Shown here: positions 8,391 through 16,503 of the stretch, in pieces | How positions within the stretch are numbered: position 1 is the stretch's first letter | Layout of the letters: the number at the start of each line of letters is the position of its first letter | Origin: Romboutsia lituseburensis | GTDB lineage: Bacteria > Bacillota > Clostridia > Peptostreptococcales > Peptostreptococcaceae | Assembly: GCF_024723825.1 (NCBI RefSeq) | Contig: NZ_JANQBQ010000001.1 | Span: forward strand, 1,302,001-1,366,000 | DNA length: 64,000 bases | Direction: 5' to 3' | Notes under the pieces: generated by a model | Databases searched by the model: none | What the model was told of the DNA's origin: nothing | What the model saw: only the letters and a program-made list of their open reading frames with translations | Translations under genes and position numbers: made by a program

Positions 8391-8706
8391 CACCTTCTAC
8401 AACTACAGCAGTCCCATAAGCAAGCATTTCCGCTGCACCTTGCATAACCGCAGCTGATGTTAGCCTAAATCCTATTATTGCATTTGCACCTTGACTTTGT
8501 GCATCTTCAACCATTCTATTTATAGCTATTTTTCTAGCTTCTGTCATCATTTCATCATATCCTGTTAGTTCTCCACCAACTAATTGTTTAAATCCAGCCC
8601 CAATATCTTTGCCTATATGTTTAGCTCTTATAGTACTACCTTTTGCTAAACCTAAAACTTTATTGATTTTTTTCCCTGGTACATTATCTATTGTTAATAT
8701 TAACAT
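8380..8706 (-). CDS. YbjQ/UPF0145 family protein
   Basis: A 108-residue protein of the YbjQ family, predicted pentameric heavy-metal-binding-like fold of unknown role. Family features are the opening LTIDNVPGKKI, a GLAKGSTIRAKHIGKD block, the MMTEARKIAINRMVEDAQSQGANAIIG helix region and a YGTAVVV ending. AAGGAGG lies upstream of the ATG. It forms a two-gene unit with the overlapping small membrane protein, so the two products may act together (inference). Confidence 0.85.
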   Translation of the reverse strand: MLILTIDNVPGKKINKVLGLAKGSTIRAKHIGKDIGAGFKQLVGGELTGYDEMMTEARKIAINRMVEDAQSQGANAIIGFRLTSAAVMQGAAEMLAYGTAVVVEGDEN

Positions 8707-8792
8707 CTCTATCCTCCTTAAATACTATTTAACTAAATTATAACATATATTATTTTTATACTTACCATATTATATATTAATTAAATCAAAGA

Positions 8793-9170
8793 TTAATATA
8801 TATTAAATTCCTTGCATAAACTTACTCCATATATTACATTTATATTTAAACTTTTTGCTTTTTTTATTATTGCATCATTATAACTATCTTTTTCAAACCA
8901 AATATTATTTATATCTAAAAGCTCCATTTCTTCTAATATAACATATGTTTCTATAGTTTCATCCACTATTATAACTACATCAATATTATGAGGAACATCC
9001 TTTAAACTTTCATAAATAAATATGTCGTTAGTTTGTATATTATTTTCATAGTTAATTCCAACAACATTACATTCATGATTTTTTAAAAGTTCTATTATTT
9101 TATACGATTTGCTACCTGATGAATAATCTTTTGCAACAACCGCCCATGAATCATACTTTAAAAAATGCAT
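8793..9170 (-). CDS. CoA-binding domain protein (YccU-like)
   Basis: A small single-domain protein of about 125 residues with the CoA-binding/succinyl-CoA synthetase-alpha-like Rossmann fold: SWAVVAKDYSSGSKSYKIIELL at the start (the nucleotide-binding turn), IYESLKDVPHNIDVVIIV in the middle and a conserved late strand NVIYGVSLCKEF. The DxxIWFE segment (NNIWFEKDS) replaces the common 'vWlQ.G'. Start is placed at ATG 9170 with a weak GGGGG site 8 bases upstream; an in-frame TTG at 9185 overlaps that site. Function is unknown. Confidence 0.75.
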   Translation of the reverse strand: MHFLKYDSWAVVAKDYSSGSKSYKIIELLKNHECNVVGINYENNIQTNDIFIYESLKDVPHNIDVVIIVDETIETYVILEEMELLDINNIWFEKDSYNDAIIKKAKSLNINVIYGVSLCKEFNIY

Positions 9171-9244
9171 ACCCTTTACCCCCAAATAAATACTTCATTA
9201 ATATAATATGATTTAACTATATTTTTTTTGCTAAGTAAGTTTAT

Positions 9245-10612
9245 TTATTCAAATATTTGAATAACTTTTTTCTCAAATTCAATCTTTATCTCATCTTTAC
9301 TCTCTAAATATTCTTCATAATTATTTATTTCTTGGCTTATATAAGTTACAAATTCTGTTGTCAATGAATTTATTTTTTCTAAGTTATAATCATATAAAAT
9401 TTCTACACTATCTACATTTGTAAATCCATTTGCTATACTCTCGTATATATCTCGTACAATAGTTTTAGATTTTGTTCCAAACTTGCTTACTATTATTGAT
9501 TTATTATCTTTAGATAAAACTATATCCTTTATAAATAAGACAAAATTTTCAAAGTCTTGCTTATTATTGTAAGGTTCTATTTCAAATAGAATTCTAAAGA
9601 ATAGATTCCATGCAAATTCTGCATTTAACTTAGACTCTATATACTCACCTAATCTCTTACAAAATACATCTTTAAAAATAACTTCTTCTTCAAATACTAT
9701 TGGCTTTGTAAAATCAATATCCTTTTTAGCAATATGATTTAATCTCCCTAATTCCTCTATCATAAGATCTCCAAATGCATCTTGGCTTTTTTGTTTCTTA
9801 TTAAATGAATAGCTAATTATAGTTTCACATGGTTTTTTAAAGTCAACAACAAACCCTATACTATCTTTCATTTTTGCTGAAAAAGTATCATAAGTTATTT
9901 TAGCTAAAAACTTTTGTAGTGCTTTTGTTCTTTCATCCTCATTGCTAGTCTTTCCTGTTTGGAAGTTTTTATATAAACTTAATAACTGATTATCTATCAT
10001 GGTTAAGTTATTCTTAATAGATGACATCATATCTTTTAAAAAGCTATCCCCTATTAAATATGTGTTATTTTTATAAATAATTTTATGTTCTATTTCACTC
10101 CAAAAAATATTTACTAGAGATTTTATCTGAAGCTCAAACTTAATTTGTTTATCCATATATTCAATGCATCCATCTATTCTATAAATTTCAAATCCATTTT
10201 TTTGTTTCATAGGCTGTTTTTCATTAAATTTAAGCTTTATATCTTTATTATTTTTATTATAATAATATACTTTGTCATCTGTCTTATTAAAGTATCGTCT
10301 TAAGACTCTATATATTTTATTTTCATCTTCTATAAATCTGCACTCAATTCTTATACCTATTAAATCAGATAAATTATGAATAAGATTAGTTGCTTCATTA
10401 TATTTTTTTAAATATCTATTTCTTATAATTTTTTCTTGTAAACTTGTTTCTGATTTTACTCTTGCAGAAATATTTATATATTCCTGATTTTTATCTTGTA
10501 GTATATATTCAAAATTTTTTCTAAGCTCATCTGATATTAATTCTAATGTTGGAGCCATAGACTGTAACATATCTATAGATTCGTCTATAAACTCAAATTC
10601 TTTTAAACTCAT
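9245..10612 (-). CDS. RelA/SpoT-type (p)ppGpp synthetase domain protein with long C-terminal extension
   Basis: The first ~210 residues match the alarmone synthetase fold: RVKSETSLQEK (Arg51, Lys53, Lys61) equals the ATP-binding loop of Rel synthetases, DLIGIRIECRF supplies the Mg-binding Asp83, and FELQIKS gives the catalytic Glu160 in the E-x-Q motif. A histidine-rich hydrolase domain is absent. About 240 residues follow that match nothing I recognise; they are charged and helical, with no TGS or ACT domain visible. Small alarmone synthetases (RelQ/RelP) are about 210 residues, so this is a different architecture. It stands alone with its own AGGAG site. Activity as a pyrophosphokinase on GTP/GDP or on tRNA (as in toxic relatives) is open. 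Confidence 0.75.
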   Translation of the reverse strand: MSLKEFEFIDESIDMLQSMAPTLELISDELRKNFEYILQDKNQEYINISARVKSETSLQEKIIRNRYLKKYNEATNLIHNLSDLIGIRIECRFIEDENKIYRVLRRYFNKTDDKVYYYNKNNKDIKLKFNEKQPMKQKNGFEIYRIDGCIEYMDKQIKFELQIKSLVNIFWSEIEHKIIYKNNTYLIGDSFLKDMMSSIKNNLTMIDNQLLSLYKNFQTGKTSNEDERTKALQKFLAKITYDTFSAKMKDSIGFVVDFKKPCETIISYSFNKKQKSQDAFGDLMIEELGRLNHIAKKDIDFTKPIVFEEEVIFKDVFCKRLGEYIESKLNAEFAWNLFFRILFEIEPYNNKQDFENFVLFIKDIVLSKDNKSIIVSKFGTKSKTIVRDIYESIANGFTNVDSVEILYDYNLEKINSLTTEFVTYISQEINNYEEYLESKDEIKIEFEKKVIQIFE

Positions 10613-10735
10613 TTTATTTCTCCTGTATTTTTATTTATTACTTAGTTTATCACTGTATTATACATTAAGTAAATATACTTCAAAAATACTTCATATACAT
10701 TTCATATTCAATAAAATATAGCTTATAAAAATTTC

Positions 10736-11662
10736 TTATTCAAATAAGTATATATATTGGCCATAGCCAAGCTCTTTCATTTTTTCTCTAGGTATAAAAT
10801 TTAGCGCAGATGAGTTTATACAAAATCTAATACCACCTAATTTTTTAGGGCCATCATCAAAGACATGACCTAAATGACTATCTCCTTCTTGGCTTCTAAC
10901 CTCTACCCTTTTCATTCCATTAGAATAGTCATATCTTCCAACTACACATTCATTATTAATAGCTTTTGAAAAACTAGGCCATCCACATCCTGAATCAAAC
11001 TTATCCTTAGATGAAAATAACACTTCTCCGCTTACAACATCTACATATATTCCTTCTTTAAAATTATCATAGTATTCATTTTCAAAAGGTCTCTCGGTCA
11101 TATTATTTTGAGTTACTTGATATTGTAAGTCAGTTAAATTCTTTTTAGCCCAATTCTTTTTTACAAAATCAAATCTTCCACTACCTTTATAGTATGCCTC
11201 ATAGCTTGCCCTATTTTTTTTGTAATAATTTTGATGGTATTCTTCAGCTTCGTAGAACTGTTGTGCTTCAATAATCATGGTTACAATTGGATCTGTATAA
11301 ATTTCACTTTTTTCTAAATCTTCTTTTGATTTTTCTGCCATTTTTCGTTGTATCTCATCATGATAAAATATTACTGTTTTATATCTTTCTCCTCTATCAT
11401 TAAACTGACCCTTTATATCTGTTGGATCAATCTGATTCCAAAATATATCTAAAAGTTCATCATATCCAATTATAGTCTCATCATAAACAATCTGAATTGC
11501 TTCTATGTGACCTGTATTTCCTGAACAAACTTGTTCATATGTGGGATTTTTAGTATGACCTCCTGTATATCCAGATACAACTTTTTCCACACCTTCATAT
11601 TCATTAAATGGTTTTACCATACACCAAAAACATCCACCAGCAAAAGTTGCAAGCTTTTTCAT
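10736..11662 (-). CDS. msrAB: Fused peptide-methionine sulfoxide reductase MsrAB
   Basis: Repairs both methionine sulfoxide diastereomers. The N-terminal MsrA domain starts at once with FAGGCFWC (catalytic Cys11). The C-terminal MsrB domain has [30 protein letters not shown] with the catalytic Cys in RFCINS, and ends at about residue 308. The zinc CxxC pairs of some MsrB proteins are missing, so this is the metal-free type. A cytosolic form is expected since there is no signal peptide. TAGGAG precedes the ATG. Monocistronic. Confidence 0.93.
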   Translation of the reverse strand: MKKLATFAGGCFWCMVKPFNEYEGVEKVVSGYTGGHTKNPTYEQVCSGNTGHIEAIQIVYDETIIGYDELLDIFWNQIDPTDIKGQFNDRGERYKTVIFYHDEIQRKMAEKSKEDLEKSEIYTDPIVTMIIEAQQFYEAEEYHQNYYKKNRASYEAYYKGSGRFDFVKKNWAKKNLTDLQYQVTQNNMTERPFENEYYDNFKEGIYVDVVSGEVLFSSKDKFDSGCGWPSFSKAINNECVVGRYDYSNGMKRVEVRSQEGDSHLGHVFDDGPKKLGGIRFCINSSALNFIPREKMKELGYGQYIYLFE

Positions 11663-11813
11663 TTTATCAACTCCTATTTTAAAAACATATACTATATTTA
11701 TTCCCTAAGTAAAAGGCAACTAACCAATATAGTTTCTAAATTTTAAATTCACGACTTACTTTCTAGATAACATTAATCCTACTAGTACACATTCAATATT
11801 TATAAAAAATTCT

Positions 11814-11856
11814 CTTCGCTCATGTCGCCATCGACTTATTCCGTTGCTCAAAAATG
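11814..11856. repeat. Dispersed 43-bp repeat, copy A
   Basis: A 43-base segment beginning CTTCGCTCATGTCGCCA and ending TTGCTCAAAAATG. It matches 18698-18740 at about 37 of 43 positions, with no gaps. Both are intergenic. GC content is well above the surroundings, suggesting a remnant of a mobile or structured element. Confidence 0.6.
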
Positions 11857-11948
11857 GATTTTTACGCTAGCTACAATATCTGACATTACTTATTTACAGT
11901 AATTATCCACAGGTTCTAAAGTATCATAATTTTATTAAGCTAAAAAAA

Positions 11949-11973
11949 TAAAAGACGTTTATAAAACGTCTTT
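11949..11973 (-). terminator. Terminator of the thiamine operon
   Basis: On the minus strand AAAAGACGTTT pairs with AAACGTCTTTT and is followed by ATTTTTTT. The hairpin overlaps the stop codon of the last thi gene. Confidence 0.8.
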
Positions 11974-12594
11974 TTCTTGAAATTTAAAATATTCTTTTAT
12001 AGTTTCTACTACATTATCAGACTTCATAATCTGTGACATTATAGCTATATCATCACAATATTTCAATGTATTCAATGAATTTTTAGGTGTTATCCCTCCT
12101 AATGCTACAATATTTGAACTGCTTATTTTTTTAGCACTTATTAATATATCTATTCCCTTAGGATTCATACCTTTTTTACAATCAGTTTCATATATATGAG
12201 ATATAGTTATATAATCAATTTTTAAATTATTTACTTTTTTTAACTCTTCTAAATACTCTATTTCTTCTATACTATGAGTTGATATTCCCAATATTTTATT
12301 ATCTTTAAATACATAGTTATTTTGCAGATTTTTTTTAAATAGAATAAATGGTAAATGAATACCATCTGCATCTACTTCTTCAAATACATCAACATTTGAA
12401 TTTATAATCAAATTATATTTTTTATTTATATTTTTAAGACTATATTTTATTTTATAATATATATTTTTAAGCTGTTCATTATTTAAATCTTTTTCTCTTA
12501 TTATTATATTTTCAATTCCATTATAAACTGAATTTTTTATTGATTCAAAGTACTTATCTTCATCACATAAGCTTCTATTAGTTATAAGGTACAC
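11959..12594 (-). CDS. tenI: TenI/ThiE-family protein, probable thiazole tautomerase
   Basis: TIM-barrel protein of the thiamine phosphate synthase superfamily, 211 residues. IIREKDL matches the family phosphate/pyrimidine region. However, the ThiE magnesium ligands are absent: the usual N-D pair reads INSNVDV, and the H-x-G-Q-x-D block reads ADGIHLPF. The segment SHIYETDCKKGMNPKG closely resembles the loop of Bacillus TenI, which tautomerises thiazole phosphate. I therefore favour TenI over ThiE. Start GTG 12594 overlaps the TAG stop of thiH by one base and has GGGAG 8 bases upstream; a longer TTG frame would include that site. Confidence 0.75.
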   Translation of the reverse strand: MYLITNRSLCDEDKYFESIKNSVYNGIENIIIREKDLNNEQLKNIYYKIKYSLKNINKKYNLIINSNVDVFEEVDADGIHLPFILFKKNLQNNYVFKDNKILGISTHSIEEIEYLEELKKVNNLKIDYITISHIYETDCKKGMNPKGIDILISAKKISSSNIVALGGITPKNSLNTLKYCDDIAIMSQIMKSDNVVETIKEYFKFQEKDVL

Positions 12595-13697
12595 TAAAAT
12601 CGCTCCCAATCTTTAAATATATGCTGATAACCTATAGAATGTAACATATCTTTAACTTGTCCTACATTACTTTCATCGCTTATTTTAAACTGTGATGTAT
12701 CTTTACTGCCTTGAGAATGACCACCTACATCCGTTGATACTCCAGCACTTAGCTTAGTTATTCCTAAAGGAATTAAGTTTTTTCTAAGATCTAAGGATTC
12801 TCTTGTTGATAAATTTATCCCCCCATGATTATCAAATAGTCTCATACATAAAATAGCTTGTACTAATTCTACATCATTTACATCTTTTATACCATCATAA
12901 CATCCTTTAAATGGTCTAATTCTTGGTACTGAATATGATATTTCTATATGCGGATATTTATTTCTTAAGTATTTCCCATGCAATAAAGTAAAAAATGTTT
13001 CTTTTCTAAAATCATTAAGACCTAATAGCGCTCCAATAGATAAACTTCTCATACCTGCCTTTGCACCTCTCTCAGGAGCATCTAATCTATATTTATAATT
13101 TGATTTTGGACCTTTTATATGTACTTCTTTGTATATATCTTCATCATAAACTTCTTGATATACAGTTAGAGAATCAACACCTTTATATACAAGATATTCA
13201 TATTCTTTTTCATCCATAGGATACACTTCTATACCTATAGATGAAAATTTAGATTTTAGTGTTTCCACTGCTTCTCCTATATATTTTACGTCTGAATGTA
13301 TATTGCTTTCTCCTGTAAGTATTAATAGATGTTTAAAACCTTCCTTTGATATAAACGCACCCTCATTTTTTATTTCTTCTATTGTTAATTTCTTTCTTTT
13401 TATACCACTGTCTAAGTTGTATCCGCAATATACACATTTATTAATACAATAATTTGCTATATACATCGGCGTGTATAAACATATTGTTTTTCCAAAATAT
13501 TGATTAGTTATTTTATTAGATTTTTGTGCCATTAATTCTAAATACTTTACTGCCTTTTTCGAAAGTAAATTAAGCAAATCATATTCATCTAAATAATCTT
13601 TTTGCAACGAATTCAATATATTTTCATCGGTTACATTATCCATATATCCATATATATCAAAATCTTTATACGAATTTAAAACATCATAAAAACTCAT
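12594..13697 (-). CDS. thiH: 2-iminoacetate synthase ThiH
   Basis: Radical SAM enzyme that cleaves tyrosine to dehydroglycine for thiazole formation in anaerobes. The cluster motif is CINKCVYC (Cys84, 88, 91). Later blocks HLLILTGES, RGAKAGMRSLSIGALLGL and LSAGVSTDVGGH fit ThiH. ATG 13697 is preferred: AGGGGAG lies 8 bases upstream, while GTG 13706 falls within it. 367 residues, full length. Presence of ThiH rather than glycine oxidase ThiO fits an anaerobe. Confidence 0.93.
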   Translation of the reverse strand: MSFYDVLNSYKDFDIYGYMDNVTDENILNSLQKDYLDEYDLLNLLSKKAVKYLELMAQKSNKITNQYFGKTICLYTPMYIANYCINKCVYCGYNLDSGIKRKKLTIEEIKNEGAFISKEGFKHLLILTGESNIHSDVKYIGEAVETLKSKFSSIGIEVYPMDEKEYEYLVYKGVDSLTVYQEVYDEDIYKEVHIKGPKSNYKYRLDAPERGAKAGMRSLSIGALLGLNDFRKETFFTLLHGKYLRNKYPHIEISYSVPRIRPFKGCYDGIKDVNDVELVQAILCMRLFDNHGGINLSTRESLDLRKNLIPLGITKLSAGVSTDVGGHSQGSKDTSQFKISDESNVGQVKDMLHSIGYQHIFKDWERF

Positions 13698-13724
13698 GAT
13701 CCCCACTCCCCTAAAAGTTTATAT

Positions 13725-14507
13725 TTACTTTACTGTGCTTAACTGTGATAAAAAACCAGTTAGAGGTGATGATGCATTTGCATAATCAGATACTATTCCA
13801 CACTTAGCAAGATATGCTTCTCTTCCACCTTCTACTGCTAATCTAAATGCTTTTGCCATTTTTACTGGATCATTGCTTGATGCAATTGCGGTATTTACTA
13901 ATACTGCTGCAGCTCCCAGCTCCATTGCTTCCATTGCTTGAGATGGCTTTCCAATACCTGCATCTACAATTATAGGTATATCTAATTCTTCAATCATAAT
14001 CTTTATCATTTCTTTCATCCTAATCCCTCTATTTGATCCTATAGGAGATCCTAAAGGCATTACAGCTGCTGCTCCAGCATCTATAAGCCTTTTTCCAGCA
14101 TAAAGATCTGGGCTCATATACGGAAGGACTACAAAACCTTCTTTAGCCAGAATTTCAGTTGCTTTGATTGTCTCATCATTATCTGGTAATAAATATTTTG
14201 TATCTGAAATAATTTCTATCTTTACAAAATTTCCACATCCCATTTTACGTGCAATTCTTGCAATCCTAACAGCTTCTTGATGATTTGTTGCTCCTGATGT
14301 ATTCGGTAGTATTGTCATCTCTTTTGGTATATGTGTTAATATATTTTCTTCTTTATTATCTAGATCAACTCTTCTAAGAGCCATTGTTATTATTTCACTA
14401 TTACTCTCATTTATTACCTTAGGTAATATTTCATTTGATCCATATTTTCCTGTTCCTATAAGAAGTCTACTATTAAATTTATGATCTCCTAAAACTAATC
14501 TATCCAT
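13725..14507 (-). CDS. thiG: Thiazole synthase ThiG
   Basis: Condenses deoxyxylulose phosphate, dehydroglycine and ThiS-thiocarboxylate to the thiamine thiazole. 260 residues of TIM barrel: [12 protein letters not shown] at the start, TMALRRVDL (the Lys-bearing region differs slightly from common TVAlRR), [29 protein letters not shown] and [29 protein letters not shown]. Strong AGGGGG site. Located between thiF and thiH in the TPP-controlled operon. Confidence 0.95.
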   Translation of the reverse strand: MDRLVLGDHKFNSRLLIGTGKYGSNEILPKVINESNSEIITMALRRVDLDNKEENILTHIPKEMTILPNTSGATNHQEAVRIARIARKMGCGNFVKIEIISDTKYLLPDNDETIKATEILAKEGFVVLPYMSPDLYAGKRLIDAGAAAVMPLGSPIGSNRGIRMKEMIKIMIEELDIPIIVDAGIGKPSQAMEAMELGAAAVLVNTAIASSNDPVKMAKAFRLAVEGGREAYLAKCGIVSDYANASSPLTGFLSQLSTVK

Positions 14508-14531
14508 ATTATCCCCCTAAATTTGCTATAA

Positions 14532-15329
14532 TTAATATTTATCAACTAATATTTTAATCACTAAGTTTGCCATATGATTTGCACATATAGCGACTCTAGG
14601 TGCCATTAGACCATCTCCAATTTTTGCTTCACTTACTAAGTCTCCACATATGTAAAAATTTTCTCTAAGTTTTTTTGTTTGTATCATATTTGAATCATAA
14701 TATCCTGCCATTCCAGATGATGCAATTAAAAATTTTTCTTTCATATTTGTTAATATATAATTACTTATTTCAGCTTTTGATTTTGGATTATCAAAAGCTT
14801 CTACAATAATGTCTGCATCTTTAAATAAATTCATATTTTCTTTAGTAATTTTTTCATTAATTTTTTTTATATTTATAAAAGGATTTATATTATTTAAATT
14901 ATTTTTAATGGCACTTGTTTTATAACTGCCTATATCATCTATAAAATACTGTTGCCTATTTAAATTAGATGGCTCAACAATATCATAATCGGCTATAATT
15001 AGCTCCCCTACTCCAATCCTCGCTAAAGAAATTGCTATGTTTGATCCTAATCCGCCTAATCCTAATATAGCAACACTTCCTTTTTTTAGCTTCTCATGTA
15101 TATTGGGAGTATGCCTTGCAGCTAAAAGTTTTTCTATTTTATCTAAATTTAAATTTTCACCCCTTTTAATTAAACTAACTTTATCACTTTCTTGTAACTT
15201 ATAATTTTTTTCAACAGGGTAGCCATTTAATATTACAATGTCGCTTTCTTTTTTGTACTTATCCCTAACTTCATATAAAGTTAATTTCTCATCTATTTCT
15301 GTATGAATTTCATTTAAAAAAATTTTAAT
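14532..15329 (-). CDS. thiF: ThiS adenylyltransferase ThiF, apparent ATT start
   Basis: Activates the C-terminus of ThiS. Translation of the minus strand in one uninterrupted frame gives a ThiS-like N-terminal domain (KIFLNEIHTEIDEKLTLYEV), the E1 Rossmann loop ILGLGGLGSNIAISLARIG, EPSNLNRQQYF, EAFDNPKSK and the closing GLMAPRVAICANH. There is no ATG, GTG or TTG in frame before the Rossmann motif; the first ATG (14834) would lose the ATP site. Homologues begin MKI(F/Y), which matches ATT 15329-15327, five bases after an eight-G run that can act as ribosome site. A +1 slip on the G8 run from thiS would also enter this frame. 265 residues with the ATT start. Confidence 0.8.
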   Translation of the reverse strand: MKIFLNEIHTEIDEKLTLYEVRDKYKKESDIVILNGYPVEKNYKLQESDKVSLIKRGENLNLDKIEKLLAARHTPNIHEKLKKGSVAILGLGGLGSNIAISLARIGVGELIIADYDIVEPSNLNRQQYFIDDIGSYKTSAIKNNLNNINPFINIKKINEKITKENMNLFKDADIIVEAFDNPKSKAEISNYILTNMKEKFLIASSGMAGYYDSNMIQTKKLRENFYICGDLVSEAKIGDGLMAPRVAICANHMANLVIKILVDKY

Positions 15330-15330
15330 T

Positions 15331-15525
15331 TTAACCCCCCCCTACAAAGCTTATTACTTCTATAATATCTTCCTCTGTTAAAATATAATTTTTATATTTC
15401 TCAGACTCTATTATTTCAAAATTCACCTCAACTACCACTTGTTCTTCATTTAAATTGAAATACTCTAAAAGACTTAAAATATTTTTATTATCTCCAAGTG
15501 ATAGATTTTTCCCATTTACTTTCAT
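15331..15525 (-). CDS. thiS: Sulfur carrier protein ThiS
   Basis: A 64-residue ubiquitin-like sulfur carrier. It begins MKVNGKNLSL, has the middle EEQVVVEVNFEII strand and ends VGGG, giving the Gly-Gly tail that ThiF adenylates. First gene of the operon, about 40 bases downstream of the riboswitch terminator. The tail is encoded by GTA followed by eight G, which doubles as the ribosome-binding region of thiF. Confidence 0.93.
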   Translation of the reverse strand: MKVNGKNLSLGDNKNILSLLEYFNLNEEQVVVEVNFEIIESEKYKNYILTEEDIIEVISFVGGG

Positions 15526-15565
15526 ATTACCCCCTTCTAAATAAAAATTGTATTATTGTTTCAAT

Positions 15566-15602
15566 AAAAAAGTGCTTATCCTATTTCTAGGAAAGCACTT
15601 AA
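15566..15602 (-). terminator. Riboswitch-controlled terminator ahead of thiS
   Basis: On the minus strand AAGTGCTTTCCTA pairs with TAGGATAAGCACTT (one bulge) and is followed by TTTTT. It sits between the TPP aptamer and thiS, as expected for transcription attenuation. Confidence 0.8.
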
Positions 15603-15647
15603 TTTACATAATATAAAAAATGTATACTCAAAAATTTTAGTATACTT

Positions 15648-15744
15648 AAAAGCTTCCCTTCGCAAGCATTACCTTGATCAGGTTTAGTAGGGTATTAAGT
15701 TGAGGCTTTTCTCTCAGCTAGCCAATTCTAGCTCCCCTAGCTTA
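15648..15744 (-). ncRNA. TPP riboswitch (THI element)
   Basis: The minus strand shows the full THI-box series: AGGGGAGCTAG, GGCTAGCTGAGAGA, ACCCTACTAAACCTGATC, AAGGTAATGC and GCGAAGGGAA, with P1 formed by AAGCT/AGCTT. When thiamine pyrophosphate binds, the downstream terminator should form and switch off thiS-thiF-thiG-thiH-tenI. A second short hairpin (AGTATACT...AGTATAC, about 15621-15646) lies between aptamer and terminator and may take part in the switch. Confidence 0.95.
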
Positions 15745-15768
15745 TATTCTATTAACTTTTACACTTTG

Positions 15769-15797
15769 AGTATAGCATAGTGTTTTTACCATCTCAA
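15769..15797 (-). promoter_or_regulatory. Promoter of the thi operon
   Basis: TTGAGA (15797-15792), 17-base spacer, TATACT (15774-15769) on the minus strand. Predicted start near 15762, just ahead of the TPP aptamer. Confidence 0.75.
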
Positions 15798-15855
15798 CAA
15801 TGTAATATAATATTTTATCTTTTTTATCGTTAAATTTTTAATTATACAATTTGAG

Positions 15856-15884
15856 TTGACTTTATATCACTTAAATTATATAAT
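15856..15884 (+). promoter_or_regulatory. Near-consensus promoter on the plus strand
   Basis: TTGACT (15856-15861), exactly 17 bases, then TATAAT (15879-15884). No coding frame follows; a terminator hairpin lies about 90 bases downstream. Confidence 0.65.
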
Positions 15885-15890
15885 TAAAAA

Positions 15891-16006
15891 GATTTTGTAT
15901 AAAACCACTGCAAAATTACTACACAGTTTAAGTTTGAAATATATATTAAGAGCTTAATTTAAAAATTAAGCAAATCCCCATTATTTTTAATAATGGGGAT
16001 TTTAAA
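15891..16006 (+). ncRNA. Candidate small RNA of about 115 nt
   Basis: The span from the expected start of the TTGACT/TATAAT promoter to the terminator holds no coding frame of note. It can fold a GCTTAATTT/AATTAAGC hairpin (about 15953-15971) directly before the terminator stem. A short independent transcript is the simplest reading of a consensus promoter pointing at a terminator. It faces the convergent threonine/serine exporter genes. Inference only; I do not recognise a known RNA family. Confidence 0.4.
15972..16002. terminator. Terminator between candidate sRNA and exporter genes
   Basis: A perfect 14-bp stem, AAATCCCCATTATT with its complement, around a 3-base loop, followed by TTTAAATTTA on the plus strand. 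It can serve both strands. Confidence 0.75.
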
Positions 16007-16007
16007 T

Positions 16008-16502
16008 TTACTCAAAACTTTCTTCTAACGTTTGTTTTGTGTTTTTTATCCTTTTTGGAGACTTTAACAAATTATCTAGTGTCTTGTGCAAATTAAAATT
16101 TCTAAATAAAGTAGATACAAAAATAACGCCTAGTGCTAAAGCACCCGCTAAGGATAATGTATTTATACCATAATCTATAGCTTTTATATAATCTCCTTTT
16201 ATAAATTCATACATTGTATTATATACACCATAACCTGGAACTAAAGGTATTAAACAGCATACAGATAATGTTGTTGCTGGAGTTTTATACACTCTAGCAC
16301 AAATTTCACAATATATACTAAAACATATTGCAGCTATAAAAAATGAAGATACCTGAGAAACTTCATTGGCTAAACAAAGTTTATAAGCAAACCAACTTAA
16401 TCCTCCTCCAAATCCAGCTGCTAAAAGTCGTCTTCCTTTTATATTAAAAATAATACCAAAGCTTATTGCAGATAGTGCTGATGCTATTGCTTCTAGTATC
16501 AT
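16008..16502 (-). CDS. Threonine/serine exporter, ThrE C-terminal half (DUF3815 type)
   Basis: Membrane protein of 164 residues with about five hydrophobic segments. It corresponds to the second half of ThrE; the two halves form one exporter in many Firmicutes. Family-like features are the PATTLSVCCLIPLVPGYGVYNTMYEFIKGD block. ATG 16502 follows the partner's stop after one base, and a GGGGGGG ribosome site overlaps the partner's last codons, so translation is coupled. Confidence 0.88.
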   Translation of the reverse strand: MILEAIASALSAISFGIIFNIKGRRLLAAGFGGGLSWFAYKLCLANEVSQVSSFFIAAICFSIYCEICARVYKTPATTLSVCCLIPLVPGYGVYNTMYEFIKGDYIKAIDYGINTLSLAGALALGVIFVSTLFRNFNLHKTLDNLLKSPKRIKNTKQTLEESFE

Positions 16503-16503
16503 A

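Noticed and set aside
14532-14834. 100-codon protein starting at the internal ATG of thiF
   Set aside because: It lacks the ATP-binding half; the same frame continues upstream to a complete ThiF, so it is not a separate or truncated gene.
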